A stretch of DNA of 27,660 bases from Larix sibirica (taxonomy: Eukaryota; Streptophyta; Pinopsida; Pinales; Pinaceae): the NCBI GenBank assembly GCA_004151065.3, contig NWUY0300014088.1, positions 41,735 to 69,394 on the forward strand, given 5' to 3'. Below the pieces are notes generated by a model that saw only the letters and a list, made by a program, of their open reading frames with translations, searched no databases and had not been told where the DNA came from. Below are positions 22,201 through 26,346 of the stretch, piece by piece; the first letter of the stretch is position 1; every line of letters begins with the position of its first letter. Both the position numbers and the translations under genes were made by a program.

Positions 22201-22242
22201 GCCAGGTTTCTTCAGCCGCTCGCCAATTTGGGACAAGGTCAT
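1144..22242 (-). CDS. PDS5: PDS5-like cohesin cofactor with AT-hook repeat tail (20-exon gene)
   Basis: This is a split minus-strand gene. Exons in transcript order: 22242-22168, 11750-11547, 11420-11239, 11026-10900, 10334-10125, 9741-9525, 9423-9278, 9184-9039, 8870-8721, 8485-8437, 8328-8137, 7957-7775, 4967-4813, 4703-4577, 4423-4274, 4157-4098, 3964-3828, 3716-3599, 3340-1544, 1254-1144. Every intron is GT-AG, phases match throughout, and the product is at least 1,512 residues. Residues 1-876 match plant PDS5 HEAT repeats nearly without gaps (for example IFALPGR, SLFPSDLPVSERVKHW, LAAAKAVMRLSRQWD). In the family, PDS5 binds cohesin and controls its loading, release and acetylation in the nucleus. 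Residues 877-1475 are a repeated AT-hook region with basic stretches such as KRKKRR. The C-terminal HEAT repeats and Tudor domain usual in full-length plant PDS5 are absent. Intact splice sites and frame suggest a working gene, not a pseudogene. The stop codon is unresolved: exon 20 may continue to further exons, or the transcript may read through exon 19 to a TAG at 1460-1462. Confidence 0.88.
1544..3340 (-). CDS. PDS5: PDS5-like exon 19: AT-hook tandem-repeat exon (residues 877-1475)
   Basis: A single 1,797-nt exon between CGTTTCAG|GGGAAT and TTACAA|GTAAGT, phase 0. It encodes a hydrophilic, Lys/Glu/Ser-rich tail. Four tandem 95-residue units (about residues 955-1334) each carry an AT-hook core: KRGRPYK in units 1, 3 and 4, and KLGRPDK in unit 2, where the first Arg of the RGRP core is lost. 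A collapsed half-unit precedes them and a partial unit follows. The last 140 residues are basic (KRKKRR, a likely nuclear signal) with a short helical stretch, LGQQLQGLIEKFKGLKL. AT-hooks bind the minor groove of AT-rich DNA, so this tail probably tethers the cohesin cofactor to DNA (inference). If the donor is not used, the frame stays open to TAG at 1460-1462, adding 27 residues. Confidence 0.88.
1892..3250 (-). repeat. Coding minisatellite: 4 x 285 bp plus partial copies
   Basis: Full units run 3106-2822, 2821-2537, 2536-2252 and 2251-1967, each exactly 285 bp (95 codons). A shortened copy at 3250-3107 lacks the AT-hook. A partial copy at 1966-1892 stops after AEAPVLP. AT-hook cores recur exactly every 95 residues. 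Within each unit two related half-repeats can be seen, both built on (V/I)xNEVK..DGK.L.L..PSE. The last three units are the most alike, with long identical nucleotide blocks, so the array grew recently. All changes keep the reading frame. Confidence 0.9.
3599..3716 (-). CDS. PDS5: PDS5-like exon 18 (last HEAT exon, residues 837-876)
   Basis: Acceptor TGCCAG|CAAGGT completes a serine. The product is SKVDQSHIRLAAAKAVMRLS, then RQWDSHIGPDLLQLALRIAQ, the counterpart of LAAAKAVLRLSRHWDDKIP in homologs. Donor CACAG|GTTAGT, phase 0. Reading on 36 bases to an alternative donor, TTAAAG|GTTGCA (exon end 3563), would add the in-frame residues VSSEGSEDAHLK. In other plant PDS5 proteins the HEAT array continues well past this point; here the next exon is the AT-hook repeat exon. 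Confidence 0.93.
3828..3964 (-). CDS. PDS5: PDS5-like exon 17 (residues 792-837)
   Basis: Acceptor TTTCAG|ATATGC, donor TCAAG|GTGCAT, phase 2. The product contains CGIKTLVRSFLPDRDPHLRE and LITIGEISEDVQS, matching YGIKTLVKSYLPFKDAQLR and FGEVSEDLES of plant PDS5. Confidence 0.94.
4098..4157 (-). CDS. PDS5: PDS5-like exon 16 (variable loop, residues 772-791)
   Basis: A 60-nt exon between TTTCCAG|ATTCCC and CTAAAG|GTACAC, phase 0. It encodes IPTDISGAGS, then NDQSKECFLK. The position corresponds to the weakly conserved loop before the YGIKTLVKSYLP block, where homologs are acidic and variable. The splice sites and frame are good, but sequence similarity alone would not identify it. Confidence 0.85.
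4274..4423 (-). CDS. PDS5: PDS5-like exon 15 (residues 722-771)
   Basis: Fifty codons between TGTGCAG|AGACTT and ACAGT|GTAAGA, phase 0. It encodes RLVDMLESAEHLATVLQSLG, CIAQTAMSVFETRENDI, then FICRKLLR. This matches RLVDMLEDK, LQCLGCIAQIAMPVYETRE in homologs. Confidence 0.94.
4577..4703 (-). CDS. PDS5: PDS5-like exon 14 (residues 679-721)
   Basis: Acceptor ATGCAG|CCCTGT completes a cysteine codon. The product is CPVDLLLEKLCLEGTRKQAK, YAVQAIVAIKKDFG, then LSALYK. Donor TACAAG|GTGGCA, phase 0. The motif VDLLLERLCxEGxRxQAKYAV is a strong PDS5 signature. Confidence 0.95.
4813..4967 (-). CDS. PDS5: PDS5-like exon 13 (residues 628-679)
   Basis: I chose acceptor GTTCAG|CTTTTT over the CAG seven bases upstream, because it alone keeps frame with exon 12 and gives MNLLV-LFARFFPSLFDG, equal in length to the family's MDFLGLLACFCPSLFDG. 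The exon continues EDMIHLLKDDNDHIKEGVV and LSKIGGAIQEKM. Donor AACTG|GTAGGT, phase 2. Confidence 0.92.
5370..5894 (+). mobile_element. LTR of a copia-type retrotransposon with primer-binding site (intron 12)
   Basis: A 513-bp LTR-like unit starts TGTTGAGA at 5370 and ends TCTCAATA at 5882. These ends are inverted complements apart from one base, as expected for an LTR. It is followed at once by TGGTATCAAGGC (5883-5894), which resembles the initiator-Met tRNA primer-binding site TGGTATCAGAGC. A TATAAATA box (5609-5616) and the segment 5520-5590 fit the promoter part of an LTR. It lies antisense to the host gene. No full polyprotein follows, so the element is truncated. A second LTR of the same family lies near 12,785-13,162. 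Confidence 0.7.
5895..7774. other. Rest of intron 12: retroelement leader and unrecognised AT-rich DNA
   Basis: Sequence after the primer-binding site resembles, in short blocks, the leader after the related LTR at 13.16 kb (for example TTCTTCTTGGCT at 5939 and 13209). From about 6,100 onward I recognise no protein. Two local tandem duplications occur: a 42-bp unit containing CCCATTCCTCAGTCTG at 7275 and 7317, and a 38-bp unit containing GGGCAACTTGCTTTATAAC at 7370 and 7408. Short ORFs here have no recognisable homology. Confidence 0.5.
7775..7957 (-). CDS. PDS5: PDS5-like exon 12 (residues 567-627)
   Basis: Acceptor TATAG|GATTAC, donor CTTGTG|GTGAGA, phase 0 both ends. It encodes DYLLEQLGDMHPQYEFMKIL, SIRCSYLLFGKEHVKEML and ends MNLLV. 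The junction with exon 11 (TTF-DYLL) gives exactly the same spacing as the homologs, whose block reads LSIKCSYLLFSKEYVKEIL. The following intron is 2.8 kb and contains an LTR retrotransposon fragment. Confidence 0.94.
8137..8328 (-). CDS. PDS5: PDS5-like exon 11 (residues 503-566)
   Basis: Sixty-four whole codons between CTTGCAG|GAAGAA and ACTTTT|GTGAGT. The product begins EEDTPELQCKILSSTDIMSE and contains DDHIWKALSSLLDSSLTFVQ, matching APEIQKKILFGFRVMS and DANIWKILTNLLDP of plant PDS5. An upstream acceptor at about 8373 would shift the frame and was rejected. Confidence 0.93.
8437..8485 (-). CDS. PDS5: PDS5-like exon 10 (small, residues 486-502)
   Basis: A 49-nt exon between TTTCAG|GTTACA and CTGAAG|GTGTTT. 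It encodes RLQVEMQNFLSWREKLK, the counterpart of RIQQEMQRYLSIKQ in homologs, and restores phase 0. Confidence 0.9.
8721..8870 (-). CDS. PDS5: PDS5-like exon 9 (residues 436-486)
   Basis: Acceptor GAGCAG|ATCTCA completes the arginine and gives RSQVVDIVFSISLFPSDLPV, SERVKHWIAMFSEF, then FEEVLNQKK. Donor AAAAG|GTCAGC, phase 2. The SLFPSDxxVxxxVKHWI motif is highly diagnostic for plant PDS5. Confidence 0.95.
9039..9184 (-). CDS. PDS5: PDS5-like exon 8 (residues 388-436)
   Basis: Acceptor TTGCAG|GTTTCA, donor TACAG|GTGCAA (phase 2). The product reads VSIQKYTLGRLLKVYRVYC, then ELDWIPRKILGWCYDKDY. It corresponds to the PDS5 segment YTMERLTELFRVYC and FNWIPGKILRCLYDKDF, which marks the middle of the HEAT array. 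Confidence 0.95.
9278..9423 (-). CDS. PDS5: PDS5-like exon 7 (residues 339-387)
   Basis: Acceptor TGTCAG|CTGCTC completes the split alanine codon and gives ALSERLLDSNEDIQKQVIGA, then ALKSIPTDAIRKVAD. This matches ALCDRLLDYDENIRKQVVAV and SIPVDTMKLVAE of plant PDS5. Donor AAAGG|GTATCT leaves phase 0. The track of predicted ORFs misses this exon because it lacks an internal start. Confidence 0.94.
9525..9741 (-). CDS. PDS5: PDS5-like exon 6 (residues 267-339)
   Basis: This exon encodes SELSDVRLSTVKLLGRIFAL, ADDFQPLLSEFLKRFTDNSV and CILSNPFRPET, one of the best conserved PDS5 segments. The donor is ACTG|GTGAGT (phase 1). The start is slightly ambiguous. The acceptor GTGCAG|TCGGAG gives a gap-free match to the family. 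An alternative acceptor 24 bases upstream (exon from 9765) has a better pyrimidine tract and would add eight in-frame residues, NFDEQLVQ. I prefer the shorter form on alignment. Confidence 0.9.
10125..10334 (-). CDS. PDS5: PDS5-like exon 5 (HEAT region, residues 197-266)
   Basis: Seventy codons, phase 0 at both ends; acceptor TTCCAG|AATAAT, donor CTTCTG|GTATGT. The product begins NNSPADVRLAMNVMKRVANK and contains YEIIFNIYQCAPQILQSIIP, clearly the PDS5 block that reads YHEVIYDLYRCAPQAL in Arabidopsis-type proteins. It ends LTQKLL, in register with LTGELL of homologs. Confidence 0.95.
10335..10899 (-). repeat. Intron 4 with ~140-bp degenerate tandem duplication
   Basis: This 565-bp intron is A-rich on the plus strand. 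Two diverged copies of a unit beginning TTGTTACATAAA start at 10574 and 10714 (period 140) and run to about 10,853. Both share the order TTACATAAA, GAATTTGGAACAC-like, AATTCAAA, AGAAGATA. A smaller repeat, GATATATCCATGAT, recurs around 10,392 and 10,501 with a shorter GATATATCCA at 10,535. No coding potential is seen. Confidence 0.55.
10900..11026 (-). CDS. PDS5: PDS5-like exon 4 (residues 154-196)
   Basis: Acceptor TTTACAG|AGAAGA completes the split arginine to give AREDHSENILISMQNVM, the counterpart of the plant PDS5 motif ARDDHPEIVFSSMQNIM. The exon ends SLSRAIK|GTATGT in phase 0. The downstream 565-bp intron contains a degenerate 140-bp tandem duplication. Confidence 0.94.
11239..11420 (-). 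CDS. PDS5: PDS5-like exon 3 (HEAT region, residues 94-154)
   Basis: Acceptor TATGCAG|GAAATA and donor CCAG|GTATGA. The 182-nt exon leaves two bases (AG) of an arginine codon for the next exon. The product contains EIFELIVTTFRGLDEI, RRVIILETVEKF and MLDLQCDDLILDVF, matching the PDS5 stretch that reads IFQLIVSAF, RRVLILETVAK, MLDLECDDL in other plants. The family usually has a Cys-Val pair before MLDL; here it is FNL, a minor divergence. Confidence 0.95.
11547..11750 (-). CDS. PDS5: PDS5-like exon 2 (residues 26-93)
   Basis: Acceptor TTCAG|GAAGCT and donor AAAG|GTAATA flank 68 whole codons, phase 0 at both ends. The product reads EAVTQLAKVDQS through HHDNDVRILVANC and IIRITAPKV to EDILK. The block DVRILVANCFSEIIRITAP is the PDS5 signature around the first HEAT repeats (plant homologs read DVKLLVASC, SEITRITAP). 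The upstream intron is the 10.4-kb one; the downstream intron is only 126 bp. Confidence 0.95.
12785..13174 (+). mobile_element. Second LTR of the intron-12 family, with primer-binding site
   Basis: The order of blocks matches the LTR at 5.4 kb: CTAAGGC, ACCTAGTCAA, CCTCTTGGGGA, then CACCCTACT at about the same spacing. It ends AACATAACA at 13162, followed directly by TGGTATCAAAGT (13163-13174), a Met-tRNA-like primer-binding site. A 34-bp tandem duplication (CTTGTCCTTGGTTTG at 12972 and 13006) lies inside. The left boundary is not resolved and may extend to about 12.5 kb. Confidence 0.6.
13359..13458 (+). repeat. 50-bp tandem duplication in retroelement leader
   Basis: Two near-identical 50-bp copies (13359-13408 and 13409-13458) share ATCTTGTGCATAGGATTGGA and GCACCCAGCTTGAGAGT. 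They lie in the untranslated-looking interior after the LTR at 13.16 kb. Confidence 0.85.
13858..14225 (+). pseudogene. Copia polyprotein remnant (RNase H C-terminus), broken
   Basis: In shifting frames this segment shows the order of motifs at the end of Ty1/copia pol: AEAKYM near 13,880, a CDN-like triplet near 13,990, LTKPLA-like codons near 14,130, and a terminal ENTF stretch before a TAG at 14223-14225. Several stops and frameshifts separate them, so it cannot encode a working enzyme. It is the only coding trace of the element. The region between the primer-binding site and this remnant is too short to hold gag, integrase and reverse transcriptase. Confidence 0.6.
14264..14931 (+). mobile_element. 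LTR-like unit between a purine tract and a primer-binding site
   Basis: A purine-rich stretch (AGAAGAGGGAA, 14247-14257) precedes TGTTGGAGTGG at 14264, the usual layout before a 3' LTR. The unit ends TTTTTGCCA at 14919 and is followed by TGGTATCAAAGC (14920-14931), a primer-binding-site-like sequence expected after a 5' LTR. One LTR flanked by both signals suggests tandem elements sharing an LTR, or a nested insertion. Its last 150 bp have a diverged copy at about 16,750-16,912. Confidence 0.5.
14932..16920 (+). mobile_element. Non-coding retroelement interior and decayed second LTR end
   Basis: No protein-coding region is seen from 14,932 to about 16,250. The stretch 16,750-16,912 resembles 14,760-14,915 in order: GGGTTTTCCATTT, TTTTGTTTATG, TTGGTGTTTTGTTTTTTT, AGATATGTGTATCAT, GGATxTxAAATTT. 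This would fit a short non-autonomous LTR element, or a larger one deleted inside, with its second LTR heavily decayed. No target-site duplication could be assigned. Confidence 0.4.
16921..20100. other. AT-rich intron DNA without a recognised gene
   Basis: This stretch contains many small ORFs and pyrimidine-rich runs on the plus strand. On the minus strand near 18,480-18,560 a run resembling the start of a Ty3/gypsy reverse transcriptase (KxMVKELQENGVIQ) can be read, but it soon breaks, so I treat it only as a hint of an old element in antisense orientation. Nothing else is recognisable. Confidence 0.35.
20100..20665. repeat. Three degenerate copies of a ~180-270 bp repeat
   Basis: The block GCCACATAGAAxGTAAC recurs at 20118, 20390 and 20574. 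Each is followed by AAATTxAAxxxAGGTT-like sequence, GATTGTGAxAATxGACAC and CTTAAxTATTA. The first copy contains a further 63-bp duplication (AACTACAATG at 20204 and 20267, each followed by ACATGGATCATCTCCCTTAT). This explains the unequal spacing of 272 and 184 bp. Confidence 0.75.
20896..21486. repeat. 59-bp minisatellite, about 9 copies plus two 28-bp short copies
   Basis: The unit starts ATGCATTGCAACTTAACCTA, continues AGATTATTGTTTTATTCCCA and ends CTGTGCTTCAATTGCAGGC. Variants alternate in a higher-order pattern: a GAACC form, then TTAACC forms, one with AGAGTATT and GTTCTTC, then a short ATGCAATGACTGTGC copy. This pattern occurs twice. The first and last copies are the most diverged, as usual at array edges. 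Confidence 0.9.
21686..22165. repeat. 69-bp minisatellite, 7 copies, touching exon 1 donor
   Basis: CCACGG recurs at 21703, 21772, 21840, 21909, 21978, 22047 and 22115, a 68-69 bp period. Variants follow a three-unit (about 207-bp) cycle: AAAGCCTG, AAATCCTG, AAATTCTG. As 69 is a multiple of three, long ORFs of 23-residue repeats appear on both strands. On the minus strand every unit carries a pyrimidine tract plus CAG (ATTTTCCACTCCAG|GTTCATG) that looks like a splice acceptor. The last unit abuts the exon 1 donor GTAAGCTTTTATTTTCC. Confidence 0.92.
22168..22242 (-). CDS. PDS5: PDS5-like exon 1 (N-terminus, residues 1-25)
   Basis: This exon encodes the start of the HEAT protein: MTLSQIGERLKKPGF, ending LLETLE. 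It ends at a strong donor, GAG|GTAAGCT, in phase 0. Joined to exon 2 it gives LLETLE-EAVTQLAKVDQS, which lines up residue for residue with the N-terminus of plant PDS5. That match is the main evidence for a 10.4-kb first intron. I chose the ATG at 22240-22242 because family members start only a few residues before this block. An in-frame ATG at 22321-22323 would add 27 residues beginning MVKLRRGR and is possible. The exon lies in a locally GC-rich, CpG-containing patch unlike its AT-rich surroundings. The donor lies directly against a 69-bp minisatellite. Confidence 0.85.
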
Positions 22243-22460
22243 TGCCCGGACGAAAGATATTGTTGCCGGCGAACTGAAATCGGTGTCTGGGTTCGTCAAT
22301 CTACCGCGACGCAGCTTAACCATGGTTATCGCCGGCCTGCAAGTGAGGTCTGGTTTTGTCAATGTACCTTAGCGGATTCGAACTTTGAATGCCGACGGAT
22401 CTGAGTCGAAAATATTAACACTTGACCCCTTAGTCTGCAATAGTATAACTGAAGCAAAGC
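22243..22460 (-). promoter_or_regulatory. Probable 5' leader / proximal promoter of the PDS5-like gene
   Basis: The segment upstream of the chosen ATG is relatively rich in CG dinucleotides (about 22200-22340), as is common near plant transcription starts. It contains the alternative in-frame ATG at 22323. I could not identify a convincing TATA box or a transcription start, so the extent given is only the stretch that looks compositionally distinct. Beyond about 22,600 the sequence becomes AT-rich repeats. Confidence 0.35.
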
Positions 22461-22569
22461 CTGCAAATTGGAATTATAACGACTATCTGAACAACAGAAC
22501 CCGCCTGAATCTTTCGCTTTCGTATGTACGCAGACTTCACTCCAACAGTGATGCAATAAGAATGGATTC

Positions 22570-22840
22570 GGATTCGGGCCTTAAAATGAATTACTTATCA
22601 ATTTTCGATCATTTTAAGGCAAATGAATGGATTCAGACATGGGCTTTAAAAAGACGGTGGGATGTTTGACACTTGACTACCGGAGTAATAAAATGGCTAT
22701 ATTTGAGATTTAATGTCAATTACTTATTAATTTTCAAACATTTATCCATAATTCCAGCCATGGGTATTTAAATATTGATTAATTTTCAATCTTTTTCCAT
22801 ATTTACAGCTAAGATGTGTATTTTAATATTTATTAATGTT
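22570..22840. repeat. Degenerate repeat upstream of the gene
   Basis: Three weak copies of a segment containing ATTACTTATxAATTTTC followed by a CATTT/CTTTTTCC block occur at about 22589, 22718 and 22770. AT-rich; no gene seen. Confidence 0.4.
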
Positions 22841-22849
22841 GGGTGGACT

Positions 22850-23185
22850 AAATTTTATAGTCATTTTAAAATGGCTAAAAAACCCTCTTTGAGGTGAACC
22901 AAAACCCCTATTCTAAATTTTCAAATCATTTTAAAATGGGTCAAAACTCCTATTCCATTTTCTTTAAACCAAAATCCTTGCTCCTTGCTCCATTTAGGTG
23001 AAGTAAATTTTCCATCATGGACCAAAACCCTACTTCATTTCGAGAAAATTTACCAAAACCTCTACTCCATTTTGGTGAATTAAATTTTCTGATCATCTGA
23101 AAATGGATCTAAACCTCTAGTCCATTTTGGTGAATTAAATTTTCCGATCACTGAAAATGGACCAAAACCCATAGAGACAAAGTTT
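22850..23185. repeat. Degenerate ~55-60 bp tandem repeat (CCATTTTGGTGAATTAAATTTT)
   Basis: Blocks of ACTCCATTTTGGTGAATTAA, ATTTTCxGATCATxTGAAAAT and GGACCAAAACCC alternate four to five times with many indels. Copies at 23060-23160 are the clearest. No coding potential is seen. Confidence 0.65.
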
Positions 23186-23229
23186 CATGAAAAGTTCTTA
23201 GTTCAAAGCTGTCTACTATATTTACTTAT

Positions 23230-23365
23230 ATTTACTTGGGAGATGTGCATTGACCTATCATTATATATTTATTTTTTTAATTAAAATTACTATATTTTCT
23301 TGGAAGTTGTGCATTGACCTATCATAATATAGTTACTTTTTTAATTAAAATTGAACCATTTTGAA
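23230..23365. repeat. 62-bp direct duplication
   Basis: TGTGCATTGACCTATCATxATATA, followed by a TTTTTTTAATTAAAATT run, occurs twice (starts about 23245 and 23307). Confidence 0.8.
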
Positions 23366-23414
23366 TGAGTTTGAAGCAGTTAGGTTTTTAAATTAAATAT
23401 TTTGGTATCATGCA

Positions 23415-23945
23415 TATATGTGAATCCACACCCACCTCCCATGATTACTCGAAACTTTTTGTGAATCCACACCTACTTACTAGGGTTAATGTGAACCCAA
23501 ACCACTTACTACCTAGCTAATTTAATGTGAATCCATATGTACACTTTTCATGATCAGTCAGAAACTTAATGTGAATCCACATCATTTGAGAAAACTTAGT
23601 GTGAATCCACACCCATTTATTAGGTTACTTAATGTGAACTCATGTGCCCACTTAAATGTGAACCTTATTCAATGGGAAAACTTAATGTGAATCCACATCC
23701 ACTTATTAGGTTACTTAATGTGAACCCATGCAGACTTACTAGGGTTAAGTTAATGTGAATCCACATCCACTTTTCACGATCAGTGATTAATGGAAAAACT
23801 TATTGTGAATCCACACCTACCTTTTAGGATGACTTAATCTGAACCCATACCTGCTTATTAGGGGTTATTTAATGTGAATCCATATCCACTTTCATGGTTA
23901 ATGAGAAAACTTAATGTGAATCCACATCCATTCTGTGAGATGGTT
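23415..23945. repeat. Array of ~15 copies of AATGTGAATCCACA-type motif
   Basis: The core (A)ATGTGAATCCACATCCACTT or its variant AATGTGAACCCATG recurs at about 23419, 23460, 23490, 23527, 23570, 23600, 23633, 23657, 23687, 23719, 23754, 23806, 23838, 23873 and 23917, spaced 24-52 bp. Linkers contain TTATTAGGTTACTT or ATGGGAAAACTT. The two variants roughly alternate, suggesting an ancestral two-motif unit. It is non-coding. Confidence 0.85.
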
Positions 23946-24160
23946 AAGAAAATTTACACTAGCAAATTTCTTAATTTTTTATTACACTTTAAAAACCTAT
24001 TTTCATGTGAATTGGGAGATTTATGAGATTTATATTGATCCTCTGACTTTATCATTTATCAGGTTTACATCTTAGTATTATTTTATATGGTAATTTATGA
24101 TAAAATTTTATTTACATTTTATATGGTTGTGTCATTATTTAGATGTCATGAATATGACAT

Positions 24161-24290
24161 GCACTAAATTTACTTGAAAATTGATTTGTTATTTTGAAAA
24201 AAATGAGTTTATTTTTGCATTAAATTTACTTGAAAACTGACATGTTATTTTGAAAAAAAAAGAGTTTATTTTTGCATTAAGAAAAGTGAG
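24161..24290. repeat. 56-bp tandem duplication
   Basis: Two copies of TAAATTTACTTGAAAA, TTATTTTGAAAAAAA and GAGTTTATTTTTGCATTAA start at 24165 and 24221; a third copy begins and stops at once. Confidence 0.8.
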
Positions 24291-24604
24291 GTGCATTTTA
24301 GAAATTAGATAGATATAAATGATCCATTATGTACATCTATATATGTAACATTATAATACAGAAATGATATTAGATGCATTTAAATTTTCAATATATTGAA
24401 TGCATTGAATATTGATAATATACTATTAGTACAAACTAGTTTAAAGTAACCTCTAAAAATTTAAAAATATAAAGTACAAAACTACCAACTATGGAGTCAA
24501 ACTTTGTTGTTATTAGTATCTCGTTATAAACATATATTACTTAGTTTTATATTCAATGCACATAGGGGTGGATTCGTGTGTTTTTATTATTCACTACCAT
24601 TTGC

Positions 24605-24725
24605 TTTTAAGGGGAGGTGATTTAGACTCTCATTAAAATCTCTAGGAGCAATTTTTAAGTTAGGGAGGTGATTTAGACATTGTCTTGTGTCACTAAAATC
24701 TCCAGGAGCAATTTTTAAGTTGGTG
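24605..24725. repeat. ~51-60 bp imperfect duplication
   Basis: GGGAGGTGATTTAGAC (24612 and 24663) and AGGAGCAATTTTTAAGTT (24644 and 24704) each occur twice. The second copy is 9 bp longer in the middle. Confidence 0.75.
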
Positions 24726-25549
24726 CACTTTAATGATGAAAAATTCATTAATCTCAACCCACAATCAAGCATAGATGCCTAATTAATGTTATTTTTAGGT
24801 CCTAAGCTTTGTGATCTCAAAAAATAAAAAAAACTAATATTGGTCATCATTGATCCCAAATAGATCAAAAAATCTTTTGTCATCCTTTTTGGTGTTTTAT
24901 GGGGTGGAAATTAGAGCTATGGTCTTGTAAGGCTACTTTTGGGATCAACCTGAAGTCTACTGAATGTGGTCAAAACTAAAAATTGTTTATTTTAGACCTT
25001 AAACAACATTTTGAGAGGGAAATCTAAAATGAAATGGGAGTGGTTTTTTTCTTTGTTATTGAGATCATTGAGATCTTTCCAATGAGCTAAAGAAAACAAG
25101 TTTATTTGGACTTAGGGCTACTTGTTTTGATTAGATAATGTCTCATTCTTTGATGATTGCATTCCTCTCCTTAGTCATACCTTCACTTCACTTACCGTGG
25201 CATGTAGGGATTATTGAACATATAGTGTTCATGCCTATGGATTTAAATCGGATTCATTGCATTAAGAACCCTATGCTATACTTTAAATATATTAGCCTTT
25301 GGCATTTGTTGTGCAATTCATCCTTGTTTATTTCATGTTCAATGATACACCTCTTTCCTTAACAAGATAATTGTGCATTCAACCCATTTCATGATATTCT
25401 TTTACTATTGTTCATTATGTGACATTGAAAATGCAATTTTATAGTGTCTTCCAACTTTGCCTACTTTTATTATATACACATGGTAATCATTATTACAACT
25501 CTAATTTGGCCCTAATTATATAACTGAGATACATATGATATCACTTTTG
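24726..25549. other. No gene recognised
   Basis: AT-rich flank with short ORFs only. The 74-codon ORF at 25138-25362 (plus) has no recognisable motif. I see nothing else to report in this stretch. Confidence 0.4.
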
Positions 25550-26346
25550 TGTAACACCCCAATTTAACTACGAACAATTAGATTAAAATAAACATGGTTA
25601 GCTTATGTATGAACAAGTTCAACTTATAAATTATTAATTTAATTTAAAAAAGAGACCGCATTAATATTTATTGTAGGATTATATCTAAAAGGGATTGATT
25701 AACTTAAATAGGATTAAGTGCATGGGTGACCACTTTTCACCCATGCAAAACTTGGCTAATGAGTAAAAACAAATAATCAATTAATAATAATGGATTAAAA
25801 GGGGATTTTTCTTTGAGTCCGGGGAAGGGGGGTATTTTATGAGTCTGATTATTTGTGAATGGTTGGGTTAGTACTGGAGTTTGTATTGACTGTATTGACT
25901 GTATGATGGTGTGTTGGGAGAGGAGGAGTGTTCTGGAGGCTTGAGGAGCTGTGTGAGTTTGAGGAAGAAGCAGTCTGGAATAGAATTAACTGTTAGGGGC
26001 TTGGGGGACTCAACAGTTTGTTGGGGAGTTAGGATGGGAGGAGAGCATCCCCCTTAAACACTGTTGCAGTTTGTGGTTGGTTGGTTTTTGTTATGTTACC
26101 GAGTGAGGCTGCAGGTTTTTCAAGCTGTCCTCTCTTAGGTAAGTTATGCTCTCTTACTTATTCATTAGATGGTTAAATCAATTAAAATTTAATTATATTC
26201 TTGTTGTTGTAATTGAATTATGTTAAATAATTAATTAGTTGAAAATTTTCTATGAATTAATGATATAATAGATTAAGAGTGTTCAATTATTTCAAGTTGT
26301 TAATTAACTTATTAGACATTCAGTAGTTACAATTGGTATCAAAGCC
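25550..26346 (+). mobile_element. Intact LTR (782 bp) with primer-binding site
   Basis: It starts TGTAACACCCC at 25550 and ends TAGTTACA at 26331. The terminal TGTAAC/GTTACA is a perfect 6-bp inverted repeat, and the TGTAACACCCC start is common in plant Ty3/gypsy LTRs. TGGTATCAAAGCC follows (26334-26346) as a Met-tRNA-like primer-binding site. A G-rich, purine-biased part lies at 25,810-26,050. No matching right LTR is in the window, so the element may run off the right edge or be truncated. Confidence 0.75.

Noticed and set aside
22385-22669. 94-codon plus-strand ORF just upstream of exon 1
   Set aside because: No recognisable domain; it ends in local AT-rich repeats and lies in the likely divergent promoter region. 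Not enough to call a gene.
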